From Cellulophaga sp. RHA19 (GTDB lineage: Bacteria > Bacteroidota > Bacteroidia > Flavobacteriales > Flavobacteriaceae): a stretch of DNA of 64,000 nt. The stretch's first letter is position 1; each line of letters opens with the position of its first letter. Below the pieces are notes generated by a model. It made no database searches. It was not told where the DNA came from and saw only the letters and a list, made by a program, of their open reading frames with translations. A program made the translations under genes and the position numbers. The DNA lies in NCBI RefSeq assembly GCF_002813425.1, contig NZ_PHUL01000001.1:2797001-2861000 (forward strand). Direction: 5' to 3'. Below, piece after piece: positions 8,170-16,370 of the stretch.

Positions 8170-8850
8170 ATGAAAAATGATGTAATCTCTAAAAATACAT
8201 TCAATTTTTTAAATAAGTTGAAAGAAAACAACACTAGAGAGTGGTTTTTAGAGCACAAAGACGAGTTTAAGGTTGAAGAAAATGCGTTTAAAGGATTTAT
8301 TTCTTTGTTAGCTGAAAAATTGAATGAACACGATGATATTGAAAAATCTAAGGTATTTAGAATTTATAGAGATGTACGTTTCTCTAAAAATAAAACACCA
8401 TACAAAACACATTTAGCAGGTTCTTTTACTAGGGCAGGTGCGCGTTTACGTGGTGGTTATTATGTACATATAGAGGCAGAAAATAGCTTTATAGCTACAG
8501 GATTTTGGGCTCCTAATAAAGAAGACTTATTTAGAATAAGAAAAGAGTTAGAGCTTGATGCGTCTGAATTTAGAGAAGCAATAGGTTCTAAAAAGTTTAA
8601 AGCCGTTTGGGGAGAGTTAGCTGGTGAAGAACTAAAGAGAGCACCTAAAGGCTTTGATGTTGAGCACAGCGATATAGATTTAATACGTAAAAAACAATAC
8701 ATCTTTACCAAAGAATTTACAGATAAAGAGGTATTGTCTGCTAACTTTTTAGATACCGTAAACGAGTCGTTTGCCACTATTAGACCGTTTTTTGATTTAA
8801 TGAGTGATGTATTAACGACTAATTTAAATGGCGAGTCTATTTTAGACTAA
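8170..8850 (+). CDS. DUF2461 (TIGR02453) family protein
   Basis: 226 residues. I recognise DUF2461 from FLNKLKENNTREWFLEHKDEF at the N-terminus, VFRIYRDVRFSKNKTPYKTHLAGSF in the middle, GGYYVHIEAENSFIATGFW, and PKGFDVEHSDIDLIRKKQYI. The family is widespread and soluble, with no established biochemical role that I know of. It stands alone, divergent from cysE by 83 bases, and overlaps the convergent gene at 8842 by nine bases. Confidence 0.88.
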   Translation: MKNDVISKNTFNFLNKLKENNTREWFLEHKDEFKVEENAFKGFISLLAEKLNEHDDIEKSKVFRIYRDVRFSKNKTPYKTHLAGSFTRAGARLRGGYYVHIEAENSFIATGFWAPNKEDLFRIRKELELDASEFREAIGSKKFKAVWGELAGEELKRAPKGFDVEHSDIDLIRKKQYIFTKEFTDKEVLSANFLDTVNESFATIRPFFDLMSDVLTTNLNGESILD

Positions 8851-9258
8851 AACAGGCTCATTAAAGTATTGTAATTGATCTTTTAACCTTGTTATAGACA
8901 TAGACATCATTCTTTTATTAAGCGCAGAAGAGTTAAGAATATAAGTTTCATATTCTTCAACTGTAAATTGCCCTATAATTAAGCCTTTTAAAGCATTTCT
9001 AAATTTAATGTCTCTTTGTATGGCATTTTCAATATACTCTAGTCTTTTTTCTAAAGTAAGGTTGTAAAATTTGTTTTTGTGTTTTTTAATGTAGTTTTTA
9101 AAAACAAGTAGAATTAAATCGTTTTGCAATTTAAGAATAGGTCTAATTGTTTTGTTCTGAAAAAGTTCGTCATTACTAATTCCTTCTGCTACTTTAGTAG
9201 CTTTAATCTCTGGCCTTATGCGTAAGAGATCTGTAGATCTTTGGTTCATAACTAGCAT
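8842..9258 (-). CDS. Conserved helical hypothetical protein
   Basis: 138 residues from ATG at 9258; the ATG at 9249 (MNQRSTDLLRIRPEIKA...) is an equally good start. It is mostly helical and basic, with no membrane segment or signal. Homologs I recall in Flavobacteriaceae are often labelled glyoxalase, but I see no VOC beta-alpha-beta pattern or metal ligands here, so I do not support that name. It overlaps the end of the convergent DUF2461 gene by nine bases. Role unknown. Confidence 0.72.
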   Translation of the reverse strand: MLVMNQRSTDLLRIRPEIKATKVAEGISNDELFQNKTIRPILKLQNDLILLVFKNYIKKHKNKFYNLTLEKRLEYIENAIQRDIKFRNALKGLIIGQFTVEEYETYILNSSALNKRMMSMSITRLKDQLQYFNEPVLV

Positions 9259-9351
9259 TTTTACTAAAGGTACAACAAGATATTACCCTAAATAAGTTAG
9301 GTTAATATAGTTTTTAACTGGTTTATGAACATTTAACAAAAATGTATTAAA

Positions 9352-10248
9352 ATGAAATTTGGAAAAGTTACCAATCCAGAATTATTAAATTTAAAATTAC
9401 CAAAAGACCATATAGACACTGCAGCTGTTTTAAAAAAAGTAACAGTTAATAGTAATTTAAATATATCTGTTGGGTGCGCCAAGTGGAACAAACAAGATTT
9501 AAAAAACTTTTATCCAAAAGGAACAAAAGATGAGCTAAAGTACTATGCATCTCAATTTAATTCTATAGAGTTAAACGCTACTTTTTACAGGATTTTTCCA
9601 GCAGAGCAGTATCAAAAATGGTATGACAAAACACCAGAAGATTTTAAGTTTTATCCTAAAATAACTAATGAAGTTAGTCATTTAAATAGGCTAAATAATA
9701 ATGTTTACCCTATTTTAGATAGGTATTTACAAGCAACATCAACTTTAAAAGAAAAGTTAGGAACTATATTTTTACAATTGCATACTAATTTTGATACTAA
9801 AGAATGGGACAAAGTAGTACAGTTTGTAAAGTATTGGCCCAAGGAATTTAAGTTGGCAATAGAATTTAGACATCCAGACTGGTTTGCAAACAAAACTATA
9901 GCACAAGAATTGTACTACTTGTTACAAGAAAATAATATAGCAAATACCATTGTAGATACTGCAGGCCGTAGAGATTTGTTACATATGAGATTAACAAACA
10001 ATGAAGCTTTTGTACGTTTTGTAGGTGCAAACCATAAAAGCGATTATGATAGGCTAGAGGAGTGGACAACAAGGTTAGAAAATTGGAAAGAAAAAGGGCT
10101 TAAAAATATTCACTTTTTTGTGCATCAGAATATGGAATTAGAGTCACCATTATTATCGGCTAGTTTTATTGCCAGTTTAAACAAAAAAGTTGACTCTAAT
10201 TTAAAAATCCCTAAAACTTTGTTAGATAATCGTCTAACTTTATTTTAA
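9352..10248 (+). CDS. DUF72 (YecE-like) TIM-barrel protein
   Basis: 298 residues. The DUF72 pattern is plain: ISVGCAKWNKQDLKNFYPKG, YYASQFNSIELNATFYRIF, FYPKITNEVSHLNRL, LGTIFLQLHTNF, FKLAIEFRHPDWF, FVRFVGANHKSDYDRLEEW, and KNIHFFVHQN. The family folds as a TIM barrel, and its substrate is not known to me. The gene precedes the thioesterase by 31 bases on the same strand, but a promoter-like box lies in between, so they may be separately transcribed. Confidence 0.9.
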   Translation: MKFGKVTNPELLNLKLPKDHIDTAAVLKKVTVNSNLNISVGCAKWNKQDLKNFYPKGTKDELKYYASQFNSIELNATFYRIFPAEQYQKWYDKTPEDFKFYPKITNEVSHLNRLNNNVYPILDRYLQATSTLKEKLGTIFLQLHTNFDTKEWDKVVQFVKYWPKEFKLAIEFRHPDWFANKTIAQELYYLLQENNIANTIVDTAGRRDLLHMRLTNNEAFVRFVGANHKSDYDRLEEWTTRLENWKEKGLKNIHFFVHQNMELESPLLSASFIASLNKKVDSNLKIPKTLLDNRLTLF

Positions 10249-10252
10249 TACC

Positions 10253-10260
10253 TAATTTTG
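10253..10260 (+). promoter_or_regulatory. -7 box (TAATTTTG) upstream of the thioesterase gene
   Basis: TAATTTTG fits TAnnTTTG and lies 20 bases before the ATG at 10280. No convincing -33 TTG is seen at 17-23 bases upstream, so this is a moderate call. Confidence 0.4.
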
Positions 10261-10279
10261 TAATCTAAATCGTAATATT

Positions 10280-10669
10280 ATGAGATTTCACAGTAGAAAA
10301 TGGGTTAAGCCAGGAGATTTAAATGCAAATAAAACACTTTTTGGTGGTAAAGTTTTAGCGTGGGTAGATGAAGAGGCTGCGTTGTATACCATTATACAGT
10401 TAGAAAATAAGAAAGTGGTAACCAAATATATGTCCGAGATTAATTTTATGAGCTCTGCAACAGAGGGTGACATTGTAGAAATAGGTATTGAGGTTGAAAA
10501 ATTTGGAGTATCATCTTTAACTTTAAATTGCGAAGTTCGTAATAAAATGACAAGAGAAACTATTTTAACTGTAGACAATATAATTATGGTTAATCTAGGG
10601 CCAGACGGTAAACCTAAGCCACACGGAAAAACAAAAATTGAATACGTAAAAGACAGGTTGGCACAGTAA
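10280..10669 (+). CDS. Acyl-CoA thioesterase, hotdog fold (YciA/ACOT type)
   Basis: 129 residues, one hotdog domain. The start region GDLNANKTLFGGKVLAWVDEEAAL carries the Asn and Asp/Glu expected in the YciA-type active site, followed by INFMSSATEGDIVEIGIEVEKFG and the closing strands. It would hydrolyse acyl-CoA thioesters in the cytoplasm; chain length cannot be judged. A strong terminator follows 20 bases after the stop. Confidence 0.9.
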   Translation: MRFHSRKWVKPGDLNANKTLFGGKVLAWVDEEAALYTIIQLENKKVVTKYMSEINFMSSATEGDIVEIGIEVEKFGVSSLTLNCEVRNKMTRETILTVDNIIMVNLGPDGKPKPHGKTKIEYVKDRLAQ

Positions 10670-10689
10670 CTTTTACAAACATAAATAGC

Positions 10690-10722
10690 AAGTCCTAGTA
10701 GAAATACTAGGACTTTTTTTTT
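10690..10722 (+). terminator. Rho-independent terminator after the thioesterase gene
   Basis: An 11-bp perfect stem, AAGTCCTAGTA (10690-10700) with TACTAGGACTT (10705-10715), a GAAA tetraloop and a T run to 10722. Confidence 0.92.
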
Positions 10723-10817
10723 GAAAAAAAGCGAATGTTATTCTTATTAAAATAAGATAAAAAGTCAATAATAACGGTTATTGGTAACTTTCTGTAAGTA
10801 TTAAACTAACAAATAAG

Positions 10818-10830
10818 GTTGTTTCACAAC
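10818..10830. promoter_or_regulatory. Palindrome GTTGT-TTC-ACAAC before the exopolysaccharide cluster
   Basis: A perfect 5-bp inverted repeat in the 280-base gap upstream of the kinase-like gene. The string GTTTCACAACA followed by an A-rich run is found again at 19976-19990, straight after the last gene of the cluster. It is a possible operator; nothing else is recognised in 10723-10949 besides AT-rich DNA. Confidence 0.35.
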
Positions 10831-10949
10831 ATAAAAAGGCATATATGTAACATTTTATTGTTAGTGCCTATGTAATTATTGAGATTTACATTGTAATAAG
10901 TCAGTTATTTTAAAGATTTGTTATTTAATAATGTAAAATTTCCTCCAAA

Positions 10950-12623
10950 TTGAAATTGAACGACCTACATACTTCATTATCTAATTTGCAAGAAAAACTA
11001 AACAGTTTTTCTTTTAACGAGTTGTCTGTTAAACAAGCAGATGCACTTAGGGGTGTCCTAAATAATTTTAAAAAACTTCTTGTAGAAAAAAATAAGGAGC
11101 GCGAGTTTTCTTTAGGCTTTTCAATGCATAATAACACTGCTACTGTACAAGATAGTTTAATATCCAAAGCAAATAATGAAATTAAGCAACCTTTAAATGG
11201 CATATTAGACAATACAGAAAAGCTATTAAAAAGTAATTTAACTATGGAACAAGAGAAAATAGTAAAAGACATACAAGCCACCTCTAACACAATGTTAAAC
11301 GTATCTAAAGATTTATTAGATTTTAAAGATGCAAACGCCGTTAATAGAAATGTTAATGAGAGTATTTCTATAAAGTTTCAGAATGTAGTTAATGATGTTT
11401 TGTTTTTGTGTAATACATTAATAACAAATAATAATCTTGTTTTAAATAAGCAAATAGATGCTGCTATACCAGAGGAGTTAATAGGAGATCCTTCAAAATT
11501 ATCTCAAATACTATTAAATATTGTTGGTAACAGTATACAATCTACTGCTAAAGGTGAAATTTTAGTTACTGCTGCAGTCAAAGAAACGTATGCAGAAACT
11601 GTTGTTGTAGAGTTTACTGTAAATGATACCAACGGAACTATTTCTGATAAAAAGGTTCTAGAAATTTTTGATATCTATAGTCAAGATAAGTCTAAATTAG
11701 GTTTAGGCTTAAATGTAGCTAAGGAATTAATAGAGTCTCTTAACGGTAAAATAGAAGTATCTAATAGAGAAAATGTTGGTACAACTTTTACTTTTACTAT
11801 CCCTTTTAAACGACAAATAAAAGCTAATTCTGTAGAAAGTATTAGAGGGATGAATGTTTTGGTTTTTGAAGATAATAAGCTAAATCAGAAATTGTTAGAG
11901 TTTAAGTTAGATAAATGGAAATGTAAATCTTTTGTTACAGATAGTTGTAGTACAGGATTAGAAATTCTTGAAAACAATATTATAGACATCATTTTAATGG
12001 ATTTAAGAATGCCAGAAAAAAATGGTGATGAAATAGCAGAAGAAATTAGAAATCATAAAAATATAAGAATAAGCAATACCCCAATTATTGCTGTTACAGC
12101 AGATGATGAAATAGAAACAAGTACAGAATTTAATACCTCAAATTTTACTAATTTTTTATTAAAACCCTACACCTCTAATGAGTTACTTAACATTTTATTA
12201 GAGCAATTACAAAACAATGCAAATATGGAAACATTAACAAGCAATCATATTAATGATCAAGGAGATGTAAGAAAGCTTAATTTAACACCTGTATTAAATG
12301 AATGTATGGGAGATTTGGCAATGCTCCAAGAGCTAGTTAAGTTATTTAAAAATAATGCCTTAGAGTTTATAGGTAAAGCAATAGTACACATTAAAAATGA
12401 AGATTACGAGGCTTTAAAATTTGCAACTCATAAAATTAAAGCTGGTTTAAAAATGATGAAGGCAGATGCCTTATTTGAAAGTGTTTTACAAATAGAAAAT
12501 GCAATTAAAGATGATATAGATGTTAAACATCTAAACTTTTTATATAACTGTTTTGTTAGTGAGTACCCTAGTATAGAACAGCAATTAGATGATGAGTTAC
12601 TAAGGTTAGCAGAAGAAGTATAA
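10950..12623 (+). CDS. Hybrid kinase-like protein lacking the phospho-acceptor His, with REC and HPt domains
   Basis: 557 residues, cytoplasmic, start TTG at 10950. Order: coiled N-terminus (~1-65), HisKA-like helices (~68-125), HATPase (~175-288), receiver (~300-420), HPt (~445-545). The HisKA motif, normally SHEIRTPLN, reads NNEIKQPLN, so Asn76 replaces the phospho-accepting His. The G1 box is altered (NDTNGTIS), while G2 (GLGLNVAKEL) is near normal. The receiver keeps Asp351 (LMDLRMP) and Lys405, and HPt keeps His494 (THKIKAG). I infer a relay scaffold, not an autokinase: phosphate may reach the HPt from another kinase, then pass to the receiver protein at 12634. First gene of the exopolysaccharide cluster. 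Confidence 0.85.
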   Translation: MKLNDLHTSLSNLQEKLNSFSFNELSVKQADALRGVLNNFKKLLVEKNKEREFSLGFSMHNNTATVQDSLISKANNEIKQPLNGILDNTEKLLKSNLTMEQEKIVKDIQATSNTMLNVSKDLLDFKDANAVNRNVNESISIKFQNVVNDVLFLCNTLITNNNLVLNKQIDAAIPEELIGDPSKLSQILLNIVGNSIQSTAKGEILVTAAVKETYAETVVVEFTVNDTNGTISDKKVLEIFDIYSQDKSKLGLGLNVAKELIESLNGKIEVSNRENVGTTFTFTIPFKRQIKANSVESIRGMNVLVFEDNKLNQKLLEFKLDKWKCKSFVTDSCSTGLEILENNIIDIILMDLRMPEKNGDEIAEEIRNHKNIRISNTPIIAVTADDEIETSTEFNTSNFTNFLLKPYTSNELLNILLEQLQNNANMETLTSNHINDQGDVRKLNLTPVLNECMGDLAMLQELVKLFKNNALEFIGKAIVHIKNEDYEALKFATHKIKAGLKMMKADALFESVLQIENAIKDDIDVKHLNFLYNCFVSEYPSIEQQLDDELLRLAEEV

Positions 12624-12633
12624 AAAAGATATT

Positions 12634-13008
12634 ATGCAAAAGAGGTTATTGCTAGCAGAGGATGATGAATTACTTTCTTCTCTATTAAAATTTAGATTAC
12701 AAAAAAGTGGCTATATAGTAGATGTTGTTGTAAATGGTAAAGAAGTTAAAGAATACCTTACAAACAATACTCCAGACCTTATAGTTAGCGATATAATGAT
12801 GCCTTATATGTCTGGAATAGAGCTTATTGATTATGTTAGAAATACATTAAACTCTATGCTTCCCATTATTATTATATCATCTGCAGGTAATGAAGAAAAT
12901 GTTTTAAATGCTTTTGAAATGGGGGCAAACGACTTTTTATCAAAACCAGTCAGTCCACCAGAATTATTAATTCGTGTAGCAAGAGTATTAAAAAGAATAC
13001 CTGTTTAG
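12634..13008 (+). CDS. Single-domain response regulator (receiver only)
   Basis: 124 residues, a bare receiver: LLLAEDDE acidic pair, phospho-acceptor Asp53 in IVSDIMMPYMSG, conserved Ser/Thr region ISSAG, Lys104 in FLSKPVSP. There is no output domain, so it should act by binding a protein. It sits ten bases after the HPt-bearing kinase-like gene and three bases before the HEAT-repeat gene, which makes the HPt its likely phosphodonor and the HEAT protein or glycosyltransferase a likely target (inference). Confidence 0.9.
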   Translation: MQKRLLLAEDDELLSSLLKFRLQKSGYIVDVVVNGKEVKEYLTNNTPDLIVSDIMMPYMSGIELIDYVRNTLNSMLPIIIISSAGNEENVLNAFEMGANDFLSKPVSPPELLIRVARVLKRIPV

Positions 13009-13011
13009 TAA

Positions 13012-14913
13012 ATGAATAAAGCCAATTACATATTTATGAATATAGCACCAAAAATTGGTGTTGATTTGTTATGGATATTGGCTATTGTTTTTGCCATTGT
13101 AGCAGCTATATACATAGCAATTACTTTTTATGCTAAAAACAATATTACTCTTGGTTTAAAATACAAAAAAATAAAGAAGAAAGAGTTAGGTCCTATAGTA
13201 AGTGAATTTCTCTTTTTTGATGAAAAAACAGCAACGTTAGAGGATAAAAACAATTACGTACGTCTTAAAATTAAAATAAGACAAATGCTAAAAAATAAGC
13301 GTAATAGAACTGTTTTTTCTGAAGTATTAGTAGAGTTGAGTCAAGATTTATCTGGAGAAACATTAAAATTTTTACATAGTTTATATAAAAATTTAGGTTT
13401 AGATAAAGATGCGCTACAAAAGCTTAAAAGCTGGCGTTGGCATACAATATCTCAAGGTATTGTAGAGCTTACACAAATGAAAGTAACAGACTCATATGAG
13501 CAAATTACAAGGTTTGTTAACGGTAGTAGAGGAGTAATTCGTAAACAATCTGTAATAGCAATTGTTTCCTTGAAAGATGAAGGTATTAATTATTTTTTAG
13601 ATACTACTCAGCATAAAATATCAGAATGGCAACAGTTAAAATTATTAGAGATTCTTCAGAACAAAAAAAATTATAATCCTCCTAGATTTAAAAACTGGTT
13701 ATTTTCTAAAAATACAGATACGGTACTTTTTGCATTACGCTTAGTAAAACATTATGACCAGAGTGATGCTAATGATTCTATTGTACAATTAATTAGACAT
13801 AAAAACAGTCAAATTAGACAAGTAGCCATACAATGCGTTAGTGAATTTAACTTGGTGGAAGCAAGAGAATCTCTTAAAAAAGTATTTAATAGTAGTACCA
13901 ACGATAGTAAATTATTAATAATTGAAGCGTTAGAAAACCTTGGTTTTCAGGAAGATGTTCAGTTTTTAAATACAATAGAAGACCGTACAGAAGTTTTTGC
14001 TGTTAAAAATAAAGCATTAGTAGCTATTAATAGCTTATTACCAGATAATCATTTAGAGTTAGAAGGGCTAGAAGAAATGGCTACAACAACAATACCCGTT
14101 GCAGATACTAAAACAATTAACCCATTAGAGGTAACAGTAACTCCAAGAACTGAGGTAGAAAAAGATTTAGCTTCTGTAATAGACCAGTTAACAGACAATA
14201 CAGATGATTTAGCAATTGTTAATGATGTTAGTGAAGAAGACGAGGATAAGGAAGAACTTATGACTTTTGCTCTAGAAGATACTATAGAAGTTGTTACACA
14301 AGTAGCTCCTATGGATGATGATAAACATTTAGAGTTTGTTAGGTTTTTAGAAGCTAAAAAAGATGTATCTGATGAAGAAGTTGATAATGCAGTTTATTTT
14401 AATTTAAGTGAGCCTAAAGAAGTTAAGGAACATACATCTAAGTCTTTAGGATTAGAGTCACAAACTGTTTTTAAAAGTTTATATGACGGTTGTGATACCG
14501 AAGCTAAACTTATATTATTGGATGAAATAGGTGCTCTAGGAGATCAAAAAGAACTGAATTTTGTAAAAACGCTATTAAACGATAAAGAACAAGAAATTAG
14601 CAAAAAAGCAATAGCTGTTAAGGCTGCAATTGAAAATAGATTAGAAAAGATTGCAAAAGAAGATGCAACAGAAGAAAGTTTTAATGAGTTAAACACATCT
14701 ACAACAGAAAATAATGTTGTTACTCTACAACCTACAATAGATACCTCTTTAAAAAATACAACTACCAATATAGTATTACCAGAAGAAAAAAAGCTTAAAC
14801 CTTTAGAATTTTGTTTTTTACAAGAAGAGGAAGAAAAACCAACTAAAGGGTTTAGTTATTTAGATATTGACTTTTTATTATCTGAAGAATTTTACAAAGA
14901 TAATAGCAACTAA
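13012..14913 (+). CDS. Membrane-anchored HEAT-repeat protein
   Basis: 633 residues. One N-terminal membrane helix (~15-38), then a long cytoplasmic part. Helical HEAT-like repeats fill ~95-345 (for example GSRGVIRKQSVIAIVSLKD, HKNSQIRQVAIQCVSEF, SSTNDSKLLIIEALENLG), followed by an acidic low-complexity stretch (~355-450), another HEAT pair (~490-545: YDGCDTEAKLILLDEIGALGDQ) and a C-terminal tail. No catalytic motif is seen. HEAT solenoids bind proteins, so I infer a scaffold joining the receiver protein to the glycosyltransferase encoded next door. The start ATG is at 13012; a second ATG at 13036 would also fit. Confidence 0.82.
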   Translation: MNKANYIFMNIAPKIGVDLLWILAIVFAIVAAIYIAITFYAKNNITLGLKYKKIKKKELGPIVSEFLFFDEKTATLEDKNNYVRLKIKIRQMLKNKRNRTVFSEVLVELSQDLSGETLKFLHSLYKNLGLDKDALQKLKSWRWHTISQGIVELTQMKVTDSYEQITRFVNGSRGVIRKQSVIAIVSLKDEGINYFLDTTQHKISEWQQLKLLEILQNKKNYNPPRFKNWLFSKNTDTVLFALRLVKHYDQSDANDSIVQLIRHKNSQIRQVAIQCVSEFNLVEARESLKKVFNSSTNDSKLLIIEALENLGFQEDVQFLNTIEDRTEVFAVKNKALVAINSLLPDNHLELEGLEEMATTTIPVADTKTINPLEVTVTPRTEVEKDLASVIDQLTDNTDDLAIVNDVSEEDEDKEELMTFALEDTIEVVTQVAPMDDDKHLEFVRFLEAKKDVSDEEVDNAVYFNLSEPKEVKEHTSKSLGLESQTVFKSLYDGCDTEAKLILLDEIGALGDQKELNFVKTLLNDKEQEISKKAIAVKAAIENRLEKIAKEDATEESFNELNTSTTENNVVTLQPTIDTSLKNTTTNIVLPEEKKLKPLEFCFLQEEEEKPTKGFSYLDIDFLLSEEFYKDNSN

Positions 14914-14938
14914 CATCCAGTCAAAAACTTGACATTAT

Positions 14939-16369
14939 ATGTTTCAGAGTGATTTTTTTACTATTCTAGTAGATTATATAAACGTTATTTTTTTAATGTT
15001 TACTATAATTTTATTCTCTGGATACACAGTAATGGGGTATTTAGCAACTAAACACACATTACATTATCGTAGAAAAAATAGCTTTGGAGACTTATCTAAA
15101 GTTATGGCATCACCTTTAGCACCTAGTATTACAATAATAGCTCCTGCCTATAATGAAGGAATGAATATTGTAGAAAATGTAAGGTCTTTATTGTCTTTAA
15201 ACTATGTAGATTATGAGGTCATGGTTGTTAATGATGGGAGCAAGGACGATACTTTAGAAAAAATGATTAATGCCTATGATCTTGTTAAAATTGAACAAGA
15301 AATAGATCCTAATTGGCAGTCCAAGCCAATAAGAGGAATTTATAAATCTAAGCAAAAGGCATTTCATAAATTAACAGTAATAGATAAAGAAAACGGAGGC
15401 AAGTCAGATGCTTTAAATACAGGAATGCAACTATCTAACAATAGGTATGTTGGCTGTATAGATGTAGATTGTTTATTGCTACCTGATGCGTTATTACACG
15501 TTGTAAAATCATTTTTTCAAAGATCAGGAAAAAGAGTTATTGCTGTAGGCGGAGTTATACGTGTTGCTAATTCATGTATAATAGATGGTGGTGAGTTAGA
15601 AGAAGTAAGGTTACCAAAAAACTGGTTAGCTAAATTTCAACTTTTAGAATACACAAGATCTTTTATTTTGGGTCGTATGGCTTGGGGTAGTATAGATAGT
15701 TTACTAATTATTTCTGGTGCTTTTGGTTTTTTTGATAGAGAAATAGCCTTGGCAGCTGGTGGTTATGATACCAACACCGTGGGTGAAGATATGGAGATTG
15801 TTTTTAGAATGCGTAGATATATGCATGAGAGAGATCTACCGTACACAGTAGAATACATTCCAGATCCTTTATGTTGGACAGAAGTTCCTGAAGAAGTAAA
15901 AATATTTGTAAACCAAAGAGATAGGTGGTCTAGAGGAAATTTAGAAACGTTAACTAAGCATAAGGATATGTTTTTTAACCCTAAGTATGGGCGCTTAGGT
16001 ATGCTAAGTTACCCTTATTGGTTTTTTTACGAGTGGTTGGCTCCTTTGTTAGAGTTTTTTGGGTTTTTATCTATTATACTATTTTATTATTTGGGAATTT
16101 TAAATTTTCAATTTTTCATTGCTATTACAGCGGCAGTATTTTCATTCTCTGTAATGTTTTCCTTCTTTGCTATATTTTGGGAGGTTTATGCTTATAATCA
16201 ATACAAAACAAAAGATATTTTGGTTTTAATGGTATTTGCCATTTTAGAACCTTTTATTTTTCATCCCTTAGTTACCTACTCGGCGGTTAGAGGTAATTAT
16301 AAAAAACTTTTTAAAATAAAGTCGGGTTGGGGTACAATTACACGTAAAGGGTTTACAAAGGCTGCTTAG
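14939..16369 (+). CDS. Processive family-2 glycosyltransferase, membrane-bound
   Basis: 476 residues. One N-terminal helix (~12-35), a GT-A domain (~60-335) and three to four C-terminal helices (~350-455). It has all marks of processive GT2 enzymes: IIAPAYNEG, VVNDGSKDDT, DVD (Asp175, Asp177), GED (282-284) and QRDRW (326-330), as in cellulose, hyaluronan and poly-N-acetylglucosamine synthases. It should build a polysaccharide from a UDP-sugar at the inner membrane and thread it out; the sugar is not known. The cluster has no PilZ domain, so control by c-di-GMP is not evident. The next gene starts one base after its stop. Confidence 0.92.
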   Translation: MFQSDFFTILVDYINVIFLMFTIILFSGYTVMGYLATKHTLHYRRKNSFGDLSKVMASPLAPSITIIAPAYNEGMNIVENVRSLLSLNYVDYEVMVVNDGSKDDTLEKMINAYDLVKIEQEIDPNWQSKPIRGIYKSKQKAFHKLTVIDKENGGKSDALNTGMQLSNNRYVGCIDVDCLLLPDALLHVVKSFFQRSGKRVIAVGGVIRVANSCIIDGGELEEVRLPKNWLAKFQLLEYTRSFILGRMAWGSIDSLLIISGAFGFFDREIALAAGGYDTNTVGEDMEIVFRMRRYMHERDLPYTVEYIPDPLCWTEVPEEVKIFVNQRDRWSRGNLETLTKHKDMFFNPKYGRLGMLSYPYWFFYEWLAPLLEFFGFLSIILFYYLGILNFQFFIAITAAVFSFSVMFSFFAIFWEVYAYNQYKTKDILVLMVFAILEPFIFHPLVTYSAVRGNYKKLFKIKSGWGTITRKGFTKAA

Positions 16370-16370
16370 T

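Noticed and set aside
8842..9258. Glyoxalase annotation for the 138-residue protein
   Set aside because: No VOC strand pattern or metal ligands are visible; the protein looks helical.
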